Source: Cyanodermella asteris (taxonomy: Eukaryota > Ascomycota > Lecanoromycetes > Ostropales > Stictidaceae). From it: DNA of 64,000 nt. The translations under genes were made by a program, and so were the position numbers. The notes below the pieces were generated by a model. The model worked only from the letters and a program-made list of their open reading frames with translations, was not told the origin of the DNA and did no database searches. The stretch is from positions 646,855 through 710,854 of the forward strand of contig UYJD01000012.1 in the NCBI GenBank assembly GCA_900618795.1. Reading direction: 5' to 3'. The first letter of the stretch is position 1; each line of letters starts with the position of its first letter. Shown here piece by piece: positions 24,907 to 39,034 of the stretch.

Positions 24907-27900
24907 ATGCCCAAAGTCCAGTTCAGTGAGGGCACCAAGCCCGAGTCCATCGAGACTCCGACTCGACTCGGCCGTACTGCCGGTCAGGTGGGCTCTCGCG
25001 TCAGTCCAGCAACAGTCTTTCAAGCGCAGCACTTTCTCGTCGTCGTACTGTTCATCTGGTTCTTGTATGACGGTCACCAGTCATAGGCCCAACCCATGCT
25101 GACAGGCAGCCAGTCTTCTGCACGCCTCCGGCATCTTCCTTTTCACCAAAGGCTTTCTTCTTACACGCCTGGTTCTTGACAATAAATCCGAATGCACCGT
25201 CCCACCAATCGACGTCGGCCCACTGCGCAAGCAAGAGAAGGGATGTTGGTACCCGCAGAAGTTCGACAAGGCGGTGGTCGTCATCATCGACGCGCTTCGA
25301 TACGATTTCACAGTCCCCCAGGAGAACCCCGAGGTCTACCATAACGCGTTGACGGTGCTCCACGAGACGGCGCTTGAGTCGCCTAATAATTCTTTCTTGC
25401 GTCCATTCATTGCTGATCCCCCAACTACCACTCTCCAGCGCCTGAAAGGCTTAACAACCGGCACTTTGCCCACATTCATGGATGCCGGCTCCAACTTCGC
25501 AGGCACCGCGATTGAGGAAGATAATCTGCTGTCTCAAGCTCTTGCTCTGAACAAGACTCTGGTCCAACTCGGCGATGATACCTGGCACCAGCTATTCCCC
25601 GATTTCTTTCACCCTAACCTGACCCACTCTTATGATTCGTTCAATGTATGGGATCTACACACAGTCGACAATGGGGTTACTGAGCATATCTTGCCTTACC
25701 TTAAACGTTCTGCTGAATGGGACATACTCATAGGTCATTACCTTGGCGTTGATCACGCTGGCCATCGTTACGGTCCGGACCATCCCCAGATGAAGGCCAA
25801 ACTCGAGCAAATGGACGGCGTCCTGCGGCAAATGATTCAAGATCTTCCCAATGATACAGTTTTGATTGTTATGGGAGATCATGGCATGGACGCGAAAGGC
25901 GACCACGGCGGAGAATCAGATGACGAGGTTGAAGCCGCTTTATGGATGTATTCGAAGAAGTCCGTCTTCGGTCGGACTGATCCAAGCTACAAGACCCCCC
26001 CACCAGATGCGAAGACCCGACCGGTCGCTCAAATAGATTTGGTACCAACGATCGCCCTCTTACTGGGTCTGCCCGTCCCGTACAACAACCTCGGCGCCCC
26101 TATATCGGAAGCGTTTATCGGCACATCCAACCGGGACTGGGACGCGCTTCTGAAAGCCGACATCTTGACAGCAGCACAAGTCCGCCGCTATCAAGCCGAA
26201 TACGCTGCAGCATCAGGGGCGGACTCCGAAATCGAGTCTATACCTAATGAAGCCTGGAGCACAGCCTTACAATCATGGGACCGTGCAAAGGCGTCGAGCT
26301 CGAAGGCCTCAGACCGCTTGCAACGGGCTGATGAAGACTTCAGCCGATACCTGTCAGCAAACCTCCAAGTATGCCGCAGCCTTTGGGCCAGCTTTGACGT
26401 TGTCTGCATGGTGATGGGAATAATAATCCTGGCAATAGCAGTCACAGTATTGCTTGGCTTTGCTCGTAGCCGTGGTTCGGAGGTTGACGACGTTCCTGCT
26501 ATGCTTGTCGGCGCCGTCATCGGGGGTTTGCTTGGTGCAATTGCTGGCAGAGGTGTCGCTGCAATTGGAGTGCCAGTCGAAGCCATGGATGCGACAATTT
26601 TTGGATCCGCCGTGACTTCTTTGCTGGGTTCACTATCCATGTGGGCTCGGCAGACCGATTTTCATGTGCCGCTGCCAAACACGATCTGGGGATGGCTGAC
26701 CGTAGTCGTTACAGTGTCTCAAGCCGGAGGTTTCGCCTCGAACTCTTACACTATTTGGGAAGATGAAATCCTGTTGTTTTTCCTGGGAACTTTTGGAGCC
26801 TTGGCCTTTCTCTCCTCTTTCCGTCAACGTGATCCTCAGCAACGCGTTCTGGGCATTTATCATTCCGCATTGTTCTTCCTTTTCTCCAGGGCCGCCTCGC
26901 TATCTAGGCTTTGCCGAGAGGAGCAAATGCCATACTGTCGCACGACATACTACGCCTCTGCGACATCCTCGACGGCTGCGACCTGGCATCTGATGATTCC
27001 TTACACGGTAGCGATAGTGCTACCCTTCATTATTCGCAGTTTTTACGAAAATACAGGTTCCTGGCATGGGTCGGCTGTGTTCTGGTTGGGTTACGCTTTC
27101 ACTATAGGTCTCTTCGGCTCCGCGGTATATTGGTCGCTCAATGCCGCTGACGACGGCGATTGGTTTCCTCAGATCGGCAGTACCACTCTTGGGAATATCA
27201 AAATTCTGGTAGCGCAGGTCGTTCTCCTTACAGCTCTCATTGCTGGACCAACGACTTTCGTTTGGGCGCCTCCGCCAGTCCAAATCACCGAATTCAATAC
27301 AGGAGGTCTTGGAGAGGCCAACGGAGCACGGCCTACAGTCCACGTCTCGGGGTTGAACAACCTCCATGGATCCAGATACGGCATCTTACTCATATCAGTC
27401 CTCCTCGCTATAATTACCGTCTCGAAGCCAATGGGCGCAGGGGCGATTGCCCTGATGGGCTGGCAGATCTTCTCTCTGCTCGAAATAGTCGTCACTAACG
27501 GCTTGCGCGACAGCGCCATTGCACCGGTGGCGCTCTCGCTTCTCGGCAGCTTTCATTTCTTCAAAACCGGCCATCAGGCCACGCTGGCCAGCATTCAATG
27601 GGATTCTGCCTTCTTCGCCCTCCGCACGGTCCACTATCCCTGGAGTCCGATTCTGGTTATCCTCAATACGTGGGGTGCGCAGATGGTCGCGGCTGTCGCC
27701 GTGCCTCTGATTGTTCTCTGGAAACAGCCGGCGAAGAAGCGGAATCTCCTAGGATTGGTCGCAAAGGCGCTGGCTACGCATCTTGGGTATTATGTGGTCA
27801 TCAACCTGGCGACTACTATTTGGGCAGGTCACTTGCGCAGGCATCTGATGCTCTACAGGATATTCAACCCGCGCTTCATGGCTGGGGCGGCAGTGTTGAT

Positions 27901-27988
27901 GATTGTTGAGGCTGTCACTATCTTTGTGGCGCTTCTGGGTTTCAGAACCAATACGCTAGGTGTTGCCGAGATATTCGGTTGGCCTTGA
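24907..27988 (+). CDS. GPI13: GPI ethanolamine phosphate transferase 3
   Basis: Two exons, 24907-25064 and 25114-27988, give 1010 residues, close to yeast Gpi13 (1017). It transfers ethanolamine phosphate to the third mannose of the GPI precursor in the ER, the step that creates the bridge to protein. The 49-bp intron (GTATGA, CCAG) falls inside the first membrane segment. The alkaline-phosphatase-like domain shows VVVIIDALRYD (107-117), DPPTTTLQRLKG with the likely catalytic Thr, GHYLGVDHAGHRYGP, and VMGDHGMDAKGDHGG. At least ten hydrophobic segments fill the C-terminal half. The start ATG begins MPKVQFSEG, and no in-frame upstream ATG is better. Its pathway partner MCD4 lies 5.7 kb to the left on the opposite strand. 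Confidence 0.95.
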
Positions 27989-28266
27989 ACTTGCTTATGA
28001 TTCGAGCTGCATGTACATAAATATGAAAAGCCTTTGTAGATATAGTATTGGTCGCAATGATGCTCCGACTTTTGTACATGGTTTCGGGCACTATTTCTAC
28101 GAATACGCAGATCAGAAACTAGAGCCATCCAGCGATTGAAACATGTCATTGAATACTGAAACATCGTTTTAACGCTATAATATACATCAAAATACAATGG
28201 GACACAACGTGGCTGGCCACAGAGTATCCACATGCTTTGGCTTGCGCCGGCGTCGACGCATCGAAA

Positions 28267-29802
28267 CTAGTCAATCTTTTTGTACTCGGGCACGGGGGCC
28301 AAGTCGGGCATCTGGGTGGCCCCAAAAAGCGACCTGCTTCCCCAAGCGCGCTTCGGTGTGCTGCTCGCAGCAGCAGCCTTGCTCTTGGCCTGACGCGGAT
28401 TCCAGATATCCGCCGCATCTTGGTGGGCGTGCTGAACGTCCAGCTTGATGCGACCTCTGCTGTCGATGGAGGCGTTTTGGGGATGTACCCATACCTTGGC
28501 ACCACCGTGAGCCTTGATACTCTCCAAGGCACTGGTGTTGTTCTCGCGGCCGAGGTCGTTTTGAGGGCGTTCAACTGCAATGCCGCCGACGCCAACTACC
28601 TGTGAGCTGTTGGGTCCGCGGATTCCCTGGCGCTGCAAGAGTCTTGATTGGACTGGAGGTGGTTCTTGCATTGGGCCCAGGGAGGGGTGGTTGTAGAGCT
28701 GTCGTACGGGACGTAGATAGGACAGACCGGCTGAGGGGTGTGTGACTGGTGGCCCTTGCTCCACGTCGATGTTGTCGTCGGCGTATGAGCCGACATCTGA
28801 GCCTGAGCTCGGAAATCTGCCGGGGAGGTCAAGGAATTCCCATATCAGCATGTTGAGTTCTCTGGGATGATTTCGAAGGTCCAGAATGTCTTCCTCGATA
28901 GAATTCTTCGCAGGAACGGCAGGCGATTCTTTCACTATCTCATCCATCAACTCCGAAGCAAAGCTCTTGTTGGCTCCAAGACCCGAGTCGACGTTTAGTG
29001 ATTTGCGTGTCTTCTTGCCCTGCGCGCGCCTCGTCGCGAGCTTGGTGCGAAGCCATGATCTGAACTCGGAGCGTTTGTTCTTGACCGTGGACCTGACGTA
29101 GTCCTCAAATTCTCCAGGTTGCATGCCGGCAATCCAGGGCGCGTCAAACCTCCATCTTCTAGCTTCTTCGGGCGTGCTTACATTCACGCCCCAACCTCTC
29201 GTGCCTTCTGAGCCTGCCGCTTGAAGTCCCATCGAAGAGTTCGGCCTCTCCTTGGGGTCTGCGAACTCTTCGAAGGCACTCGTTGGAGGCTTGGTCCCGG
29301 CAGACTGGAATCCTCCACCAACTCGAGCCCAATCCTTGCCCTTCGGGACTGTAATCGGTATGTTCATCTCTTGTACTTTCTGCAGTGTGAAAACATGATC
29401 GGCAGCCGACTCAAACTCAGTGATGTGATCGATTGTGTCGACATGCTTGACGCGAACGACTGGCGTGGTTGTCTTGAAGGCTCTGTCGGGTAAAGCTCTT
29501 TTCAACCCCCAATCACCTTGGCCGAAGCCTTTGGCGGGAGTGACAATGGCCGCGTGCGTTGGGTAGGGCAACGTAGCTGTGTCAGAGGTCCGCGTTGATT
29601 TCGGTCCACCAGGCTGAGCTACTGAAGGGCTTTCGAGAGGCTTTGGTAGGGAGAAAAGGCGTGAGTTGCGGAGGAGTCGGGTGGTTGTTGGCAAATCGGC
29701 GGTGCGGTGAATTGGTCGCGGCGGTCGCAATGTCGCTGAAAGGTCGGCGCCAAGTTCGCTGTAGCGTGCAGCAGCTTGTCGCTGCACGCCGCGAAGACTC
29801 AT
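28267..29802 (-). CDS. MRP51: mitochondrial small-subunit ribosomal protein Mrp51
   Basis: A single exon of 511 residues, using the ATG at 29802 (MSLRGVQRQ). The open frame continues upstream from 29904, but that extension lacks family character. The N-terminal block LLRNSRLFSLPKPL, then TATLPYPTHAAIVTP and GDWGLKRALP, matches the fungal Mrp51 family, as does the later DHITEFESAADH stretch. Mrp51 is part of the 37S mitoribosomal subunit and, in yeast, supports translation of specific mitochondrial mRNAs. The Arg-rich N-terminus fits mitochondrial import. The gene converges on GPI13, with 278 bp between stops. Confidence 0.9.
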   Translation of the reverse strand: MSLRGVQRQAAARYSELGADLSATLRPPRPIHRTADLPTTTRLLRNSRLFSLPKPLESPSVAQPGGPKSTRTSDTATLPYPTHAAIVTPAKGFGQGDWGLKRALPDRAFKTTTPVVRVKHVDTIDHITEFESAADHVFTLQKVQEMNIPITVPKGKDWARVGGGFQSAGTKPPTSAFEEFADPKERPNSSMGLQAAGSEGTRGWGVNVSTPEEARRWRFDAPWIAGMQPGEFEDYVRSTVKNKRSEFRSWLRTKLATRRAQGKKTRKSLNVDSGLGANKSFASELMDEIVKESPAVPAKNSIEEDILDLRNHPRELNMLIWEFLDLPGRFPSSGSDVGSYADDNIDVEQGPPVTHPSAGLSYLRPVRQLYNHPSLGPMQEPPPVQSRLLQRQGIRGPNSSQVVGVGGIAVERPQNDLGRENNTSALESIKAHGGAKVWVHPQNASIDSRGRIKLDVQHAHQDAADIWNPRQAKSKAAAASSTPKRAWGSRSLFGATQMPDLAPVPEYKKID

Positions 29803-30508
29803 TGCGTCGTGTTGGCGGTGTTTGACCTTTGGCAGAGTGCATTGGACGAGATGCCGGTAGAGAACGAAACGAGTAAATTTCGAGTCACGTGACTTCGTCA
29901 GCACTTGTGAGATCCAAGGCGGGTAATCGAAAGTAGTTGCGCAAGTCCTGGAAAACCTACTTGCGATCGACGTTCATATCAACCTCAATAACCACTATCA
30001 TAGGTACCTATAGAAGTTGAGGCTCGCGTACTTCACGAGACACTACCAGGGACTGAGATCAAGTAGGTCATGCAGGATGTTGAGAGGTGTGCTTGACGTG
30101 CGCTACGACTTTCGATTGCCCGCCTTGGGCTAGATGTGTCTGCGATTCTACAGCGCCTCAAGCCAGGCTTCACATCCTATCTAGCGTATATTCACTCACA
30201 CATGACCGATTCTGCGAGAAGTGTCGAATCGGGCACGTCACAGCATGCTAAATAGCCCAGATGGCAGATGCCGGTCGCCTGGCTGGCCCGGAAAAGCGGC
30301 ATATGGCATCAGCCTGCGAATTCGGCCACCTCCCAAATCCTTCCCAAAGACTGTGGGTACGAGCACGAGCTGCCAAAAGCATGCTCTACGTATTGTGGCA
30401 AGAGATGAAGCCTGCAAAATTTCAGAACATAGATACTGCAATGTGACTACTACTTTCCTTTAAGCAGCATGCACTTTCCCTAGACTAATTCAGCGGCTAC
30501 CATGAGCC
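29803..30508. other. divergent promoter region carrying a MITE-like insertion
   Basis: Lies between the starts of MRP51 and the MFS gene. A terminal-inverted-repeat element fills 29914-30128. Otherwise I see nothing. Confidence 0.6.
29914..30128. mobile_element. MITE-like terminal-inverted-repeat element, copy 1
   Basis: The left end begins CCAAGGCGGGTAATCGAAAG. The right end, read on the other strand, begins CCAAGGCGGGCAATCGAAAG, and the similarity continues for about 34 bases with few mismatches. The 215-bp body aligns along its whole length with copy 2 at 50.7 kb. There is no coding capacity. It is therefore most likely a non-autonomous DNA transposon. No clear target-site duplication is seen at this copy. 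It lies about 110 bp from the MRP51 start and 380 bp from the MFS start. Confidence 0.72.
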
Positions 30509-30570
30509 ATGACAACAACAAATCTGCTTCCGACCTCGCCGATGACCGATATCCTTCCCGGAGCAACTAG
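30502..30570 (+). other. overlapping upstream ORF at the MFS start
   Basis: An ATG seven bases before the chosen MFS start opens an out-of-frame ORF of 22 codons that ends inside the MFS coding region. Its context (CTACCATGA) is not weaker than that of the main start, so it may reduce translation or indicate a different true N-terminus. Confidence 0.45.
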
Positions 30571-32239
30571 CCATCCAGGAGCTATGACAGGAAATAGTGA
30601 CGACGATACTCGAGGCTCTCAACATGGCGGCAATGGCCCAGAATCATCCTCTGTGCTTCGAGCATCACACGAAACCGCAGGACGGAACTTGGACGTAGAG
30701 CTCGCAAGTGCCGAATCTCGCAAAACAGTACATTCGGTCTTCTCCAAGCCCCAAAAACGCTTCATAGTGTTCATGGCAGCACTTGGAGGTTTCTTCAGTC
30801 CGTTGTCTGCAAATATATACCTGCCGGCCCTGAATGTGTTATCTGACGAACTTTCTGTCTCGTCTTCGACAATTAACCTGACCTTGACAGCATATATGAT
30901 ATTCCAAGGGCTTGCACCGACGTTCGTGGGAGACTTTGCCGACAACGCTGGACGACGACCGGCCTATATCGCCTGCTTCGTCGTCTACGTGGGAGCCAAC
31001 ATCGGGCTGGCGCTACAGAAAGACTATGCCGCATTGTTGGTGCTCAGATGTCTTCAGAGCACAGGGAGCAGTTCGACAATTGCCCTTGCCAGCGGTGTCG
31101 TTGCTGACATTGCCACGACAGCGGAGCGCGGAACCTATATGGGCTTTGCTCTCGCTGGATCGTTGCTAGGACCGGCTGTAGGACCAATTATTGGAGGGCT
31201 TCTATCGGCATTTCTGGGCTGGCAAGCGATATTCTGGTTTCTCGCCAGCTTTTCAGCGGTATATCTGGTAGTCCTTGTCCTTGCGTTCCCCGAGACAGGA
31301 CGCAAGATTGTCGGAGATGGGTCGGTGCCTCCACCGAAACTCAATTGGTCTCTTCCGAATTATCTTGCGTCCCGTAAAGCCTTGAAGTTGGTCGAGACTG
31401 CGTCTCCCGAATCCACGCTCAACAGAACCCGAACTCAAGAAGATCTCGAACGGATGAGGAACGAACTTGCCGCCGAGCGCAAGCTTTCTTTCCCCAATCC
31501 CCTGAGAACACTCGAGATCATCGCCGAGAAAGACGTGGCCCTCCTCCTCTTCTACAATGCCCTGGTATACACCGCCTTCATGGTCGTTGCATCGTCTGCT
31601 CCATCGCTCTTCGCCCAACTCTACGGTTTCAACGAGCTTCAAATCGGCCTCGCATTCATTCCCTATGGAGTCGCCTGCTGCATTGCCTCCTGGCTCTTCG
31701 GCCGTCTTGCAGACATAAACTTCCGTCAGACCTGCGGCAAACGTGGCGTCCGATTCGAGGCCAAATCAGCTATGGACCTGCGAGCCTTTCCCCTCGAACA
31801 GAGCAGGCTCCAGATCGCTCTACCATCGGCGTACATCGGTGCAGCGGTCATCTTGTGTTACGGCTGGGCTATACAGGTCAATTCTCCGCTTGCTCCGGTA
31901 CTCATTCTGCAGTTCTTGATCGGATTGCTCGTTTCTGGGTCGTTCAATATAATATCGACGCTGATGGTGGATTTGTATCCGCAGAGTCCGGCTACTGCGA
32001 CGGCGTGTAATAATCTGGTGAGGTGTTTGATTGGGGCAGGCGGCACTGCGGCTATTGTGCCTATGATTGATGCTATGGGAAGGGGCTGGGCGTTCACTTT
32101 TGTGGCTCTGGTTGTTGCGTGTTCTAGCCCGATGGCCTGGATCATTTACTTCAGAGGCATGATATGGCGAGAAGAGCGAAGGCTCAAGGTTGAGAATGCG
32201 ATGAAGGATAAGCCGTTAGAAAAAGATGCAATATTATGA
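30509..32239 (+). CDS. MFS transporter, DHA1 drug/H+ antiporter type (Aqr1/Qdr-like)
   Basis: A single exon of 576 residues. The first 85 residues are hydrophilic. Twelve hydrophobic segments follow, split by a charged central loop (about residues 270-330). The motif-A-like stretch DFADNAGRRPAYI lies after the second segment. The motif-C-like stretch GSLLGPAVGPIIGG lies in the fifth, the antiporter signature of the 12-TM DHA1 family. The best family fit is fungal Aqr1/Qdr/Dtr1 exporters of drugs, organic acids or polyamines in the plasma membrane. The substrate is unknown. An overlapping short ORF starts seven bases upstream. The gene converges on the CCDC90-like gene. Confidence 0.88.
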   Translation: MTTTNLLPTSPMTDILPGATSHPGAMTGNSDDDTRGSQHGGNGPESSSVLRASHETAGRNLDVELASAESRKTVHSVFSKPQKRFIVFMAALGGFFSPLSANIYLPALNVLSDELSVSSSTINLTLTAYMIFQGLAPTFVGDFADNAGRRPAYIACFVVYVGANIGLALQKDYAALLVLRCLQSTGSSSTIALASGVVADIATTAERGTYMGFALAGSLLGPAVGPIIGGLLSAFLGWQAIFWFLASFSAVYLVVLVLAFPETGRKIVGDGSVPPPKLNWSLPNYLASRKALKLVETASPESTLNRTRTQEDLERMRNELAAERKLSFPNPLRTLEIIAEKDVALLLFYNALVYTAFMVVASSAPSLFAQLYGFNELQIGLAFIPYGVACCIASWLFGRLADINFRQTCGKRGVRFEAKSAMDLRAFPLEQSRLQIALPSAYIGAAVILCYGWAIQVNSPLAPVLILQFLIGLLVSGSFNIISTLMVDLYPQSPATATACNNLVRCLIGAGGTAAIVPMIDAMGRGWAFTFVALVVACSSPMAWIIYFRGMIWREERRLKVENAMKDKPLEKDAIL

Positions 32240-32479
32240 GGCCGAAGTCGGATGTGCAGGTCACTGTAGATGCTACGAAAGCATAGCCAGGTAAACTTAC
32301 CTACTACAACCATTCCTACACCCTATCAAGACAAAAATTTCGACATGGAAGTACACTAGGAATTTCGCGTTCAACAACGCCCTATGATGCTGAAAGAATG
32401 ATTGGGGAGGTAGGGAAGACCAGAGGAGAAGTGGAGGTGAATGAATTTATTTTGCTCTTCAAGATGGGGTATCAGATTT

Positions 32480-33766
32480 CTAACCCAATGAAACATAGTT
32501 CTGTCCGGACTCTGCGCCCATGTTTGAGAGCACAGTATTTGTGCTGTCGCCTGTCTGTGTCGCGATGCTCCTGGAAGGGATCGTGTGCGGGCCACTACCC
32601 TGTAACGACTGTCGCGCTTCATCGGCGTCTCGAAGCTTTCGGCGCTCTTGTTCCTGAACGTGTGTCATGTGTAGAGAGTAACGGATGGAGCCGAGGACCA
32701 TGACTGCGGGTGAGATTAGCTCAAATACCTTCGGGTGCATCAAACGGTGAGACTTACGCACAAAACTGCCGATGAACAGCGCAGCCCGTCTTGTCAGAAA
32801 CCATCGGAGAGCCTCCACCTCTCCCTTGGACTCTCCTGTGAGTTGCGTCTGGATCTTGTAGTTTAGCTCCTGAATCATATTCTCCATCTTCCTCTGCTCT
32901 TGCCGCACGGCCATCTTGCGATCGTCGAACATGCCCTTCAGCTCGTCCTTGAGGGTCAACGTTTCCTGCGTCACTTTTTGGGACAGAATATCGACCTCGT
33001 GCTGCAGGTGAGCCCGCTCGCTGCGCATTTTGTCTGCTGTGGACTGCCTCCCATTTTGAACTTCGGTTCGCAGTTCCGAACACGCCGCCTTGAACAGGTA
33101 CGATCCGTTCTCCACGTCCGATTTCGAGACCAGTCCATCTCTGGCCAACTGCATATTCGTCGCTAGGAGCCCTCGTACAGCTTTCATGACCGTTATCGAC
33201 TGCTGTTGGGAGTAGCCGCCCTTCTTCAGGTCGTCCACCAGCGTATATGTGTCAAAGTGATGTACATAAGGGTGCGCCTGCATGTGCGGCGGTCGATCGT
33301 CTCCCTGTCGACTCGAGATTGGCGGCTCCATGTGTAGCACTCTTTCCAGTGGCCGTTGACTAATCTGTAGCGCAGTGCTCGAAACTTGTTCTTCGGGATG
33401 GCTTTCTCCGGCGTCAAGCTTCTGCTCCTGCTCCGCCGACTGTCCTATAGTCTCTGCATTGTCTTCCGCGCTGCTGAGTAACCTTCGTCTTCCTCTCTCT
33501 GCCTCCTCTTCTTCGTTCACGATTTCAGCCTTCCTACGCTGAGGTGTTGGTTCTGCTTCCCTCTTCTCGGTCCCTGGTGCAAGCATTGGCTCGTTCGCAG
33601 TGCCATAACGTTCCTTCTGGGTCGGGCAGCGCCTCAGGCTGTCTGCGTGAAAAGCGCGGCGCTGATACCCCCGCGGGGCGGCTCGTATAGCCAGGGTTTC
33701 CGAAGCGATAACATACTGAATGAAGCGAGGATAAAGGAATGGAAGGCGTGTGACCGACATGGCCAT
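32480..33766 (-). CDS. mitochondrial CCDC90/MCUR1-like (DUF1640) protein
   Basis: Two exons, 32758-33766 and 32480-32703, give 410 residues. The 54-bp intron (GTAAGT to GCAG) is a multiple of three and has no stop, so it can be misread as coding. Splicing restores ALRWFLTRRAALFIGSFVLM, the expected end of the coiled coil followed by a C-terminal membrane helix. The N-terminus is Arg-rich and acid-poor, as for mitochondrial import. The DUF1640 domain begins at FDTYTLVDDLKKGGYS and continues as a long coiled coil. Relatives include yeast Fmp32 and animal MCUR1, inner-membrane proteins tied to respiratory assembly or calcium uptake. The region between, rich in Glu and Arg, is disordered. Confidence 0.86.
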   Translation of the reverse strand: MAMSVTRLPFLYPRFIQYVIASETLAIRAAPRGYQRRAFHADSLRRCPTQKERYGTANEPMLAPGTEKREAEPTPQRRKAEIVNEEEEAERGRRRLLSSAEDNAETIGQSAEQEQKLDAGESHPEEQVSSTALQISQRPLERVLHMEPPISSRQGDDRPPHMQAHPYVHHFDTYTLVDDLKKGGYSQQQSITVMKAVRGLLATNMQLARDGLVSKSDVENGSYLFKAACSELRTEVQNGRQSTADKMRSERAHLQHEVDILSQKVTQETLTLKDELKGMFDDRKMAVRQEQRKMENMIQELNYKIQTQLTGESKGEVEALRWFLTRRAALFIGSFVRKSHRLMHPKVFELISPAVMVLGSIRYSLHMTHVQEQERRKLRDADEARQSLQGSGPHTIPSRSIATQTGDSTNTVLSNMGAESGQNYVSLG

Positions 33767-36735
<2,969 letters not shown>

Positions 36736-37305
36736 CTAGCACGGGAAAAGGAGAAGCTTTGAGCTCGAGGAAACATAGGTGTCAACCTTGTATACTGATA
36801 GTAATGAGAAATGAATGTAGCGACCTACTTCTTTGTGCACAGTCCATTGAATCTGCGACAGGGCGGGCTTGGGCGCTAGAGACAGCGTCTGAATCTCGAA
36901 GAATTGAACCCCATCAGATAGGTAGCTGTACAGTGTTGTTTGGATGGAAACGACAACGGCATTCGGTCGCCCTGCCAAGCTCTGGAGCTGCGTCATTGGT
37001 ACACGAAGGTGGAGCAAGGCATGGCAGCGACCAATGGCAGGCCTTCGCTACGCCATCAGCACAGCACTCATGTCTCTCCTCCGAGTACTTGCTCTTTCTT
37101 CTCCTTCTCGACACCGTCGCTTTCTTCTGACCTTTGAGCGTGACAGTGTATGCTGCTAGACGCGTCGTTGATGTTTGTATCTTCTTGTGATTCCACTCCG
37201 ACCCGCTGAAGCAAGGCTTGGCTCCGCATTCCGCAACTACAACACCAAGCAAAGCTCTCCCCGCAGTTATTCCAGCTTCCTAGGCTACCACGCCAGGCTG
37301 ACAAG
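36736..37305. other. intergenic stretch
   Basis: PGI1 3' flank and the promoter of the DUF1774-like gene. I see no gene. Confidence 0.6.
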
Positions 37306-38431
37306 ATGCCTTCCCACAGCTGTAAGCTTTCATGCAAACTCTGCTCGATCACGCAGCTCGACTCTGGCTCCTGTGCCCGTCATGGGCGCTCGTCACTGAC
37401 GACTAGCATCATCGAACTAACTACCACTGCCTTCGCGTCTTGTACTGGAACTGACCGTGGATAGACAACCCCTTCTACAAACACGACGATGTCTCACCTC
37501 GATCTGTTCTCGTCTGTAAATTTCTCACGATCGCCTCATTGCTCCTCGTCCACATCACCAACATCCACTTTGCATGGAATGCCCCTGAAGATGCCAACCA
37601 CAAGCCGTACTATGAGACTATCTGGGGCCAGAACAAGAAACACATGACTCCGTTCGCCTTGAACCCGGCCCTTGTCGATATATACTGGGTTGCCATTCTG
37701 ATCGGGCAGGTCGGATACGTGTTCCACCTCTTCATGGGATCCCACACAGTCGCTGCCGCCAACGTGGGAAGCCACTTTATCTTGAACAACATCCTCATCT
37801 TTGCCTTCACGCTTTCCTGGGTACATGGGCAGCTCGCACTGGCGCTGGTCTTCATGATCATCAATTATTTCAACCTCAACACCTTGTATTTCCGCCACAG
37901 CACGACCCATCTGTCCATCCATTTCCCCATCGTCAGCGGCCCTCTTGCCTGGAACTATATCGCTCTCTTCTGGACTGGTGCAGCTCTTGTTGATCAGAGC
38001 TTGGTTGACGAGTCTCGCTTCGTGGCCAGAATTGTTGCCAACATCGCCATCTGGAGTTTCCTGGGATACGGCTTCTTCTTCCTCCTTGCCTTCAAGGATT
38101 GGACCATGGGCATGAACCTTGCTGTTCTCATGGCTTGTGAGTCCAAATCGAGACGAGGTATTAGACTGACGTCGGCTAACAAGTGTCAGCGCTCGGCGTC
38201 CATCAGTTCACTCACAAGGCCTTCGCCTTGCAGTGGATCTTTGCTTTCGTTATCATGGCCGTCTTGTTCACCATTAGCTTCCCGATCATGGTGTCATTTT
38301 TGCTTGGCCGGCAGGTACCTGTCGCTCGTGGTGCAATCGTGAATGAGGACCGCGAACGCCAGCCTTTGTTGGACGGCCAATCGAGCGGAACTACCAATGG
38401 CCAAGGCCAGAACACGACAATCTTTGGCTAG
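37306..38431 (+). CDS. DUF1774-like multi-pass membrane protein
   Basis: Three exons, 37306-37321 (16 nt), 37465-38136 and 38190-38431, give 309 residues. The tiny first exon (MPSHS) is inferred from a GTAAGC donor and a GATAG acceptor; joining gives MPSHSYNPFYKHDDVSPRSV. About eight hydrophobic helices follow. Blocks such as NIHFAWNAPEDANH, AAANVGSHFILNN and FPIVSGPLAWNYIALFW are what I recall of fungal DUF1774 proteins. These are of unknown function and are probably in internal membranes. The second intron has a CTAAC branch. The hydrophilic tail after the last helix is Gln/Gly-rich. The N-terminal exon is the least certain part. Confidence 0.78.
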
Positions 38432-39034
38432 ACGTTGGGATTTGAAAGTGCGAGCTTACTTCACGGCAGTTCAGCACAAGCCCAACGCACGAATCAGCTC
38501 TGTTCTTCGACATGCGGCGATAAGATCTTGAGGTTTCAGTTTCTGGGAGACAACTGGATTGGTCAAATCACTCTGAGTAGTTGTCAAGGGCCATTGGCCC
38601 CAAGGAATCTGGCTTGCGTTTCATTTTGTTTGTTTTCCCCAGTCAAGTGGCTATCCTTTGTGTGGCACTGAAAATGTGCCTTGCGACCGAGTTCAGCGAT
38701 ACTTAGCATTGATGAATCATAGTACTTGATCGATCAACCAACCGTTTTGCTGCCGTCGTGATACGTGCGGCTTGTTTAAAAGAATTGCGGTTGATCCTGA
38801 CCGAGGTTTGTCTCAAAGTCATGACATCGATACCACAAAACGAGCTTCCGATTCCACATGCCGGTCTGATTTGGAATTCAGCGGAGTTAGGCCCGCTGGC
38901 CCCACCAATAAGCTCTGTTTCATCATCGAAGATCGTCTTCCTTACAAAAACCTTCACTTTGAGTGCATATCAAAACAGTGTTGTGAGCATACGTGCTCAA
39001 TTCGACTCACTACCCCTGGCCGTGCAACTCTAAA
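38432..39034. other. intergenic stretch
   Basis: 3' flank of the membrane-protein gene and promoter of HIS2. I see no gene. Confidence 0.6.
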
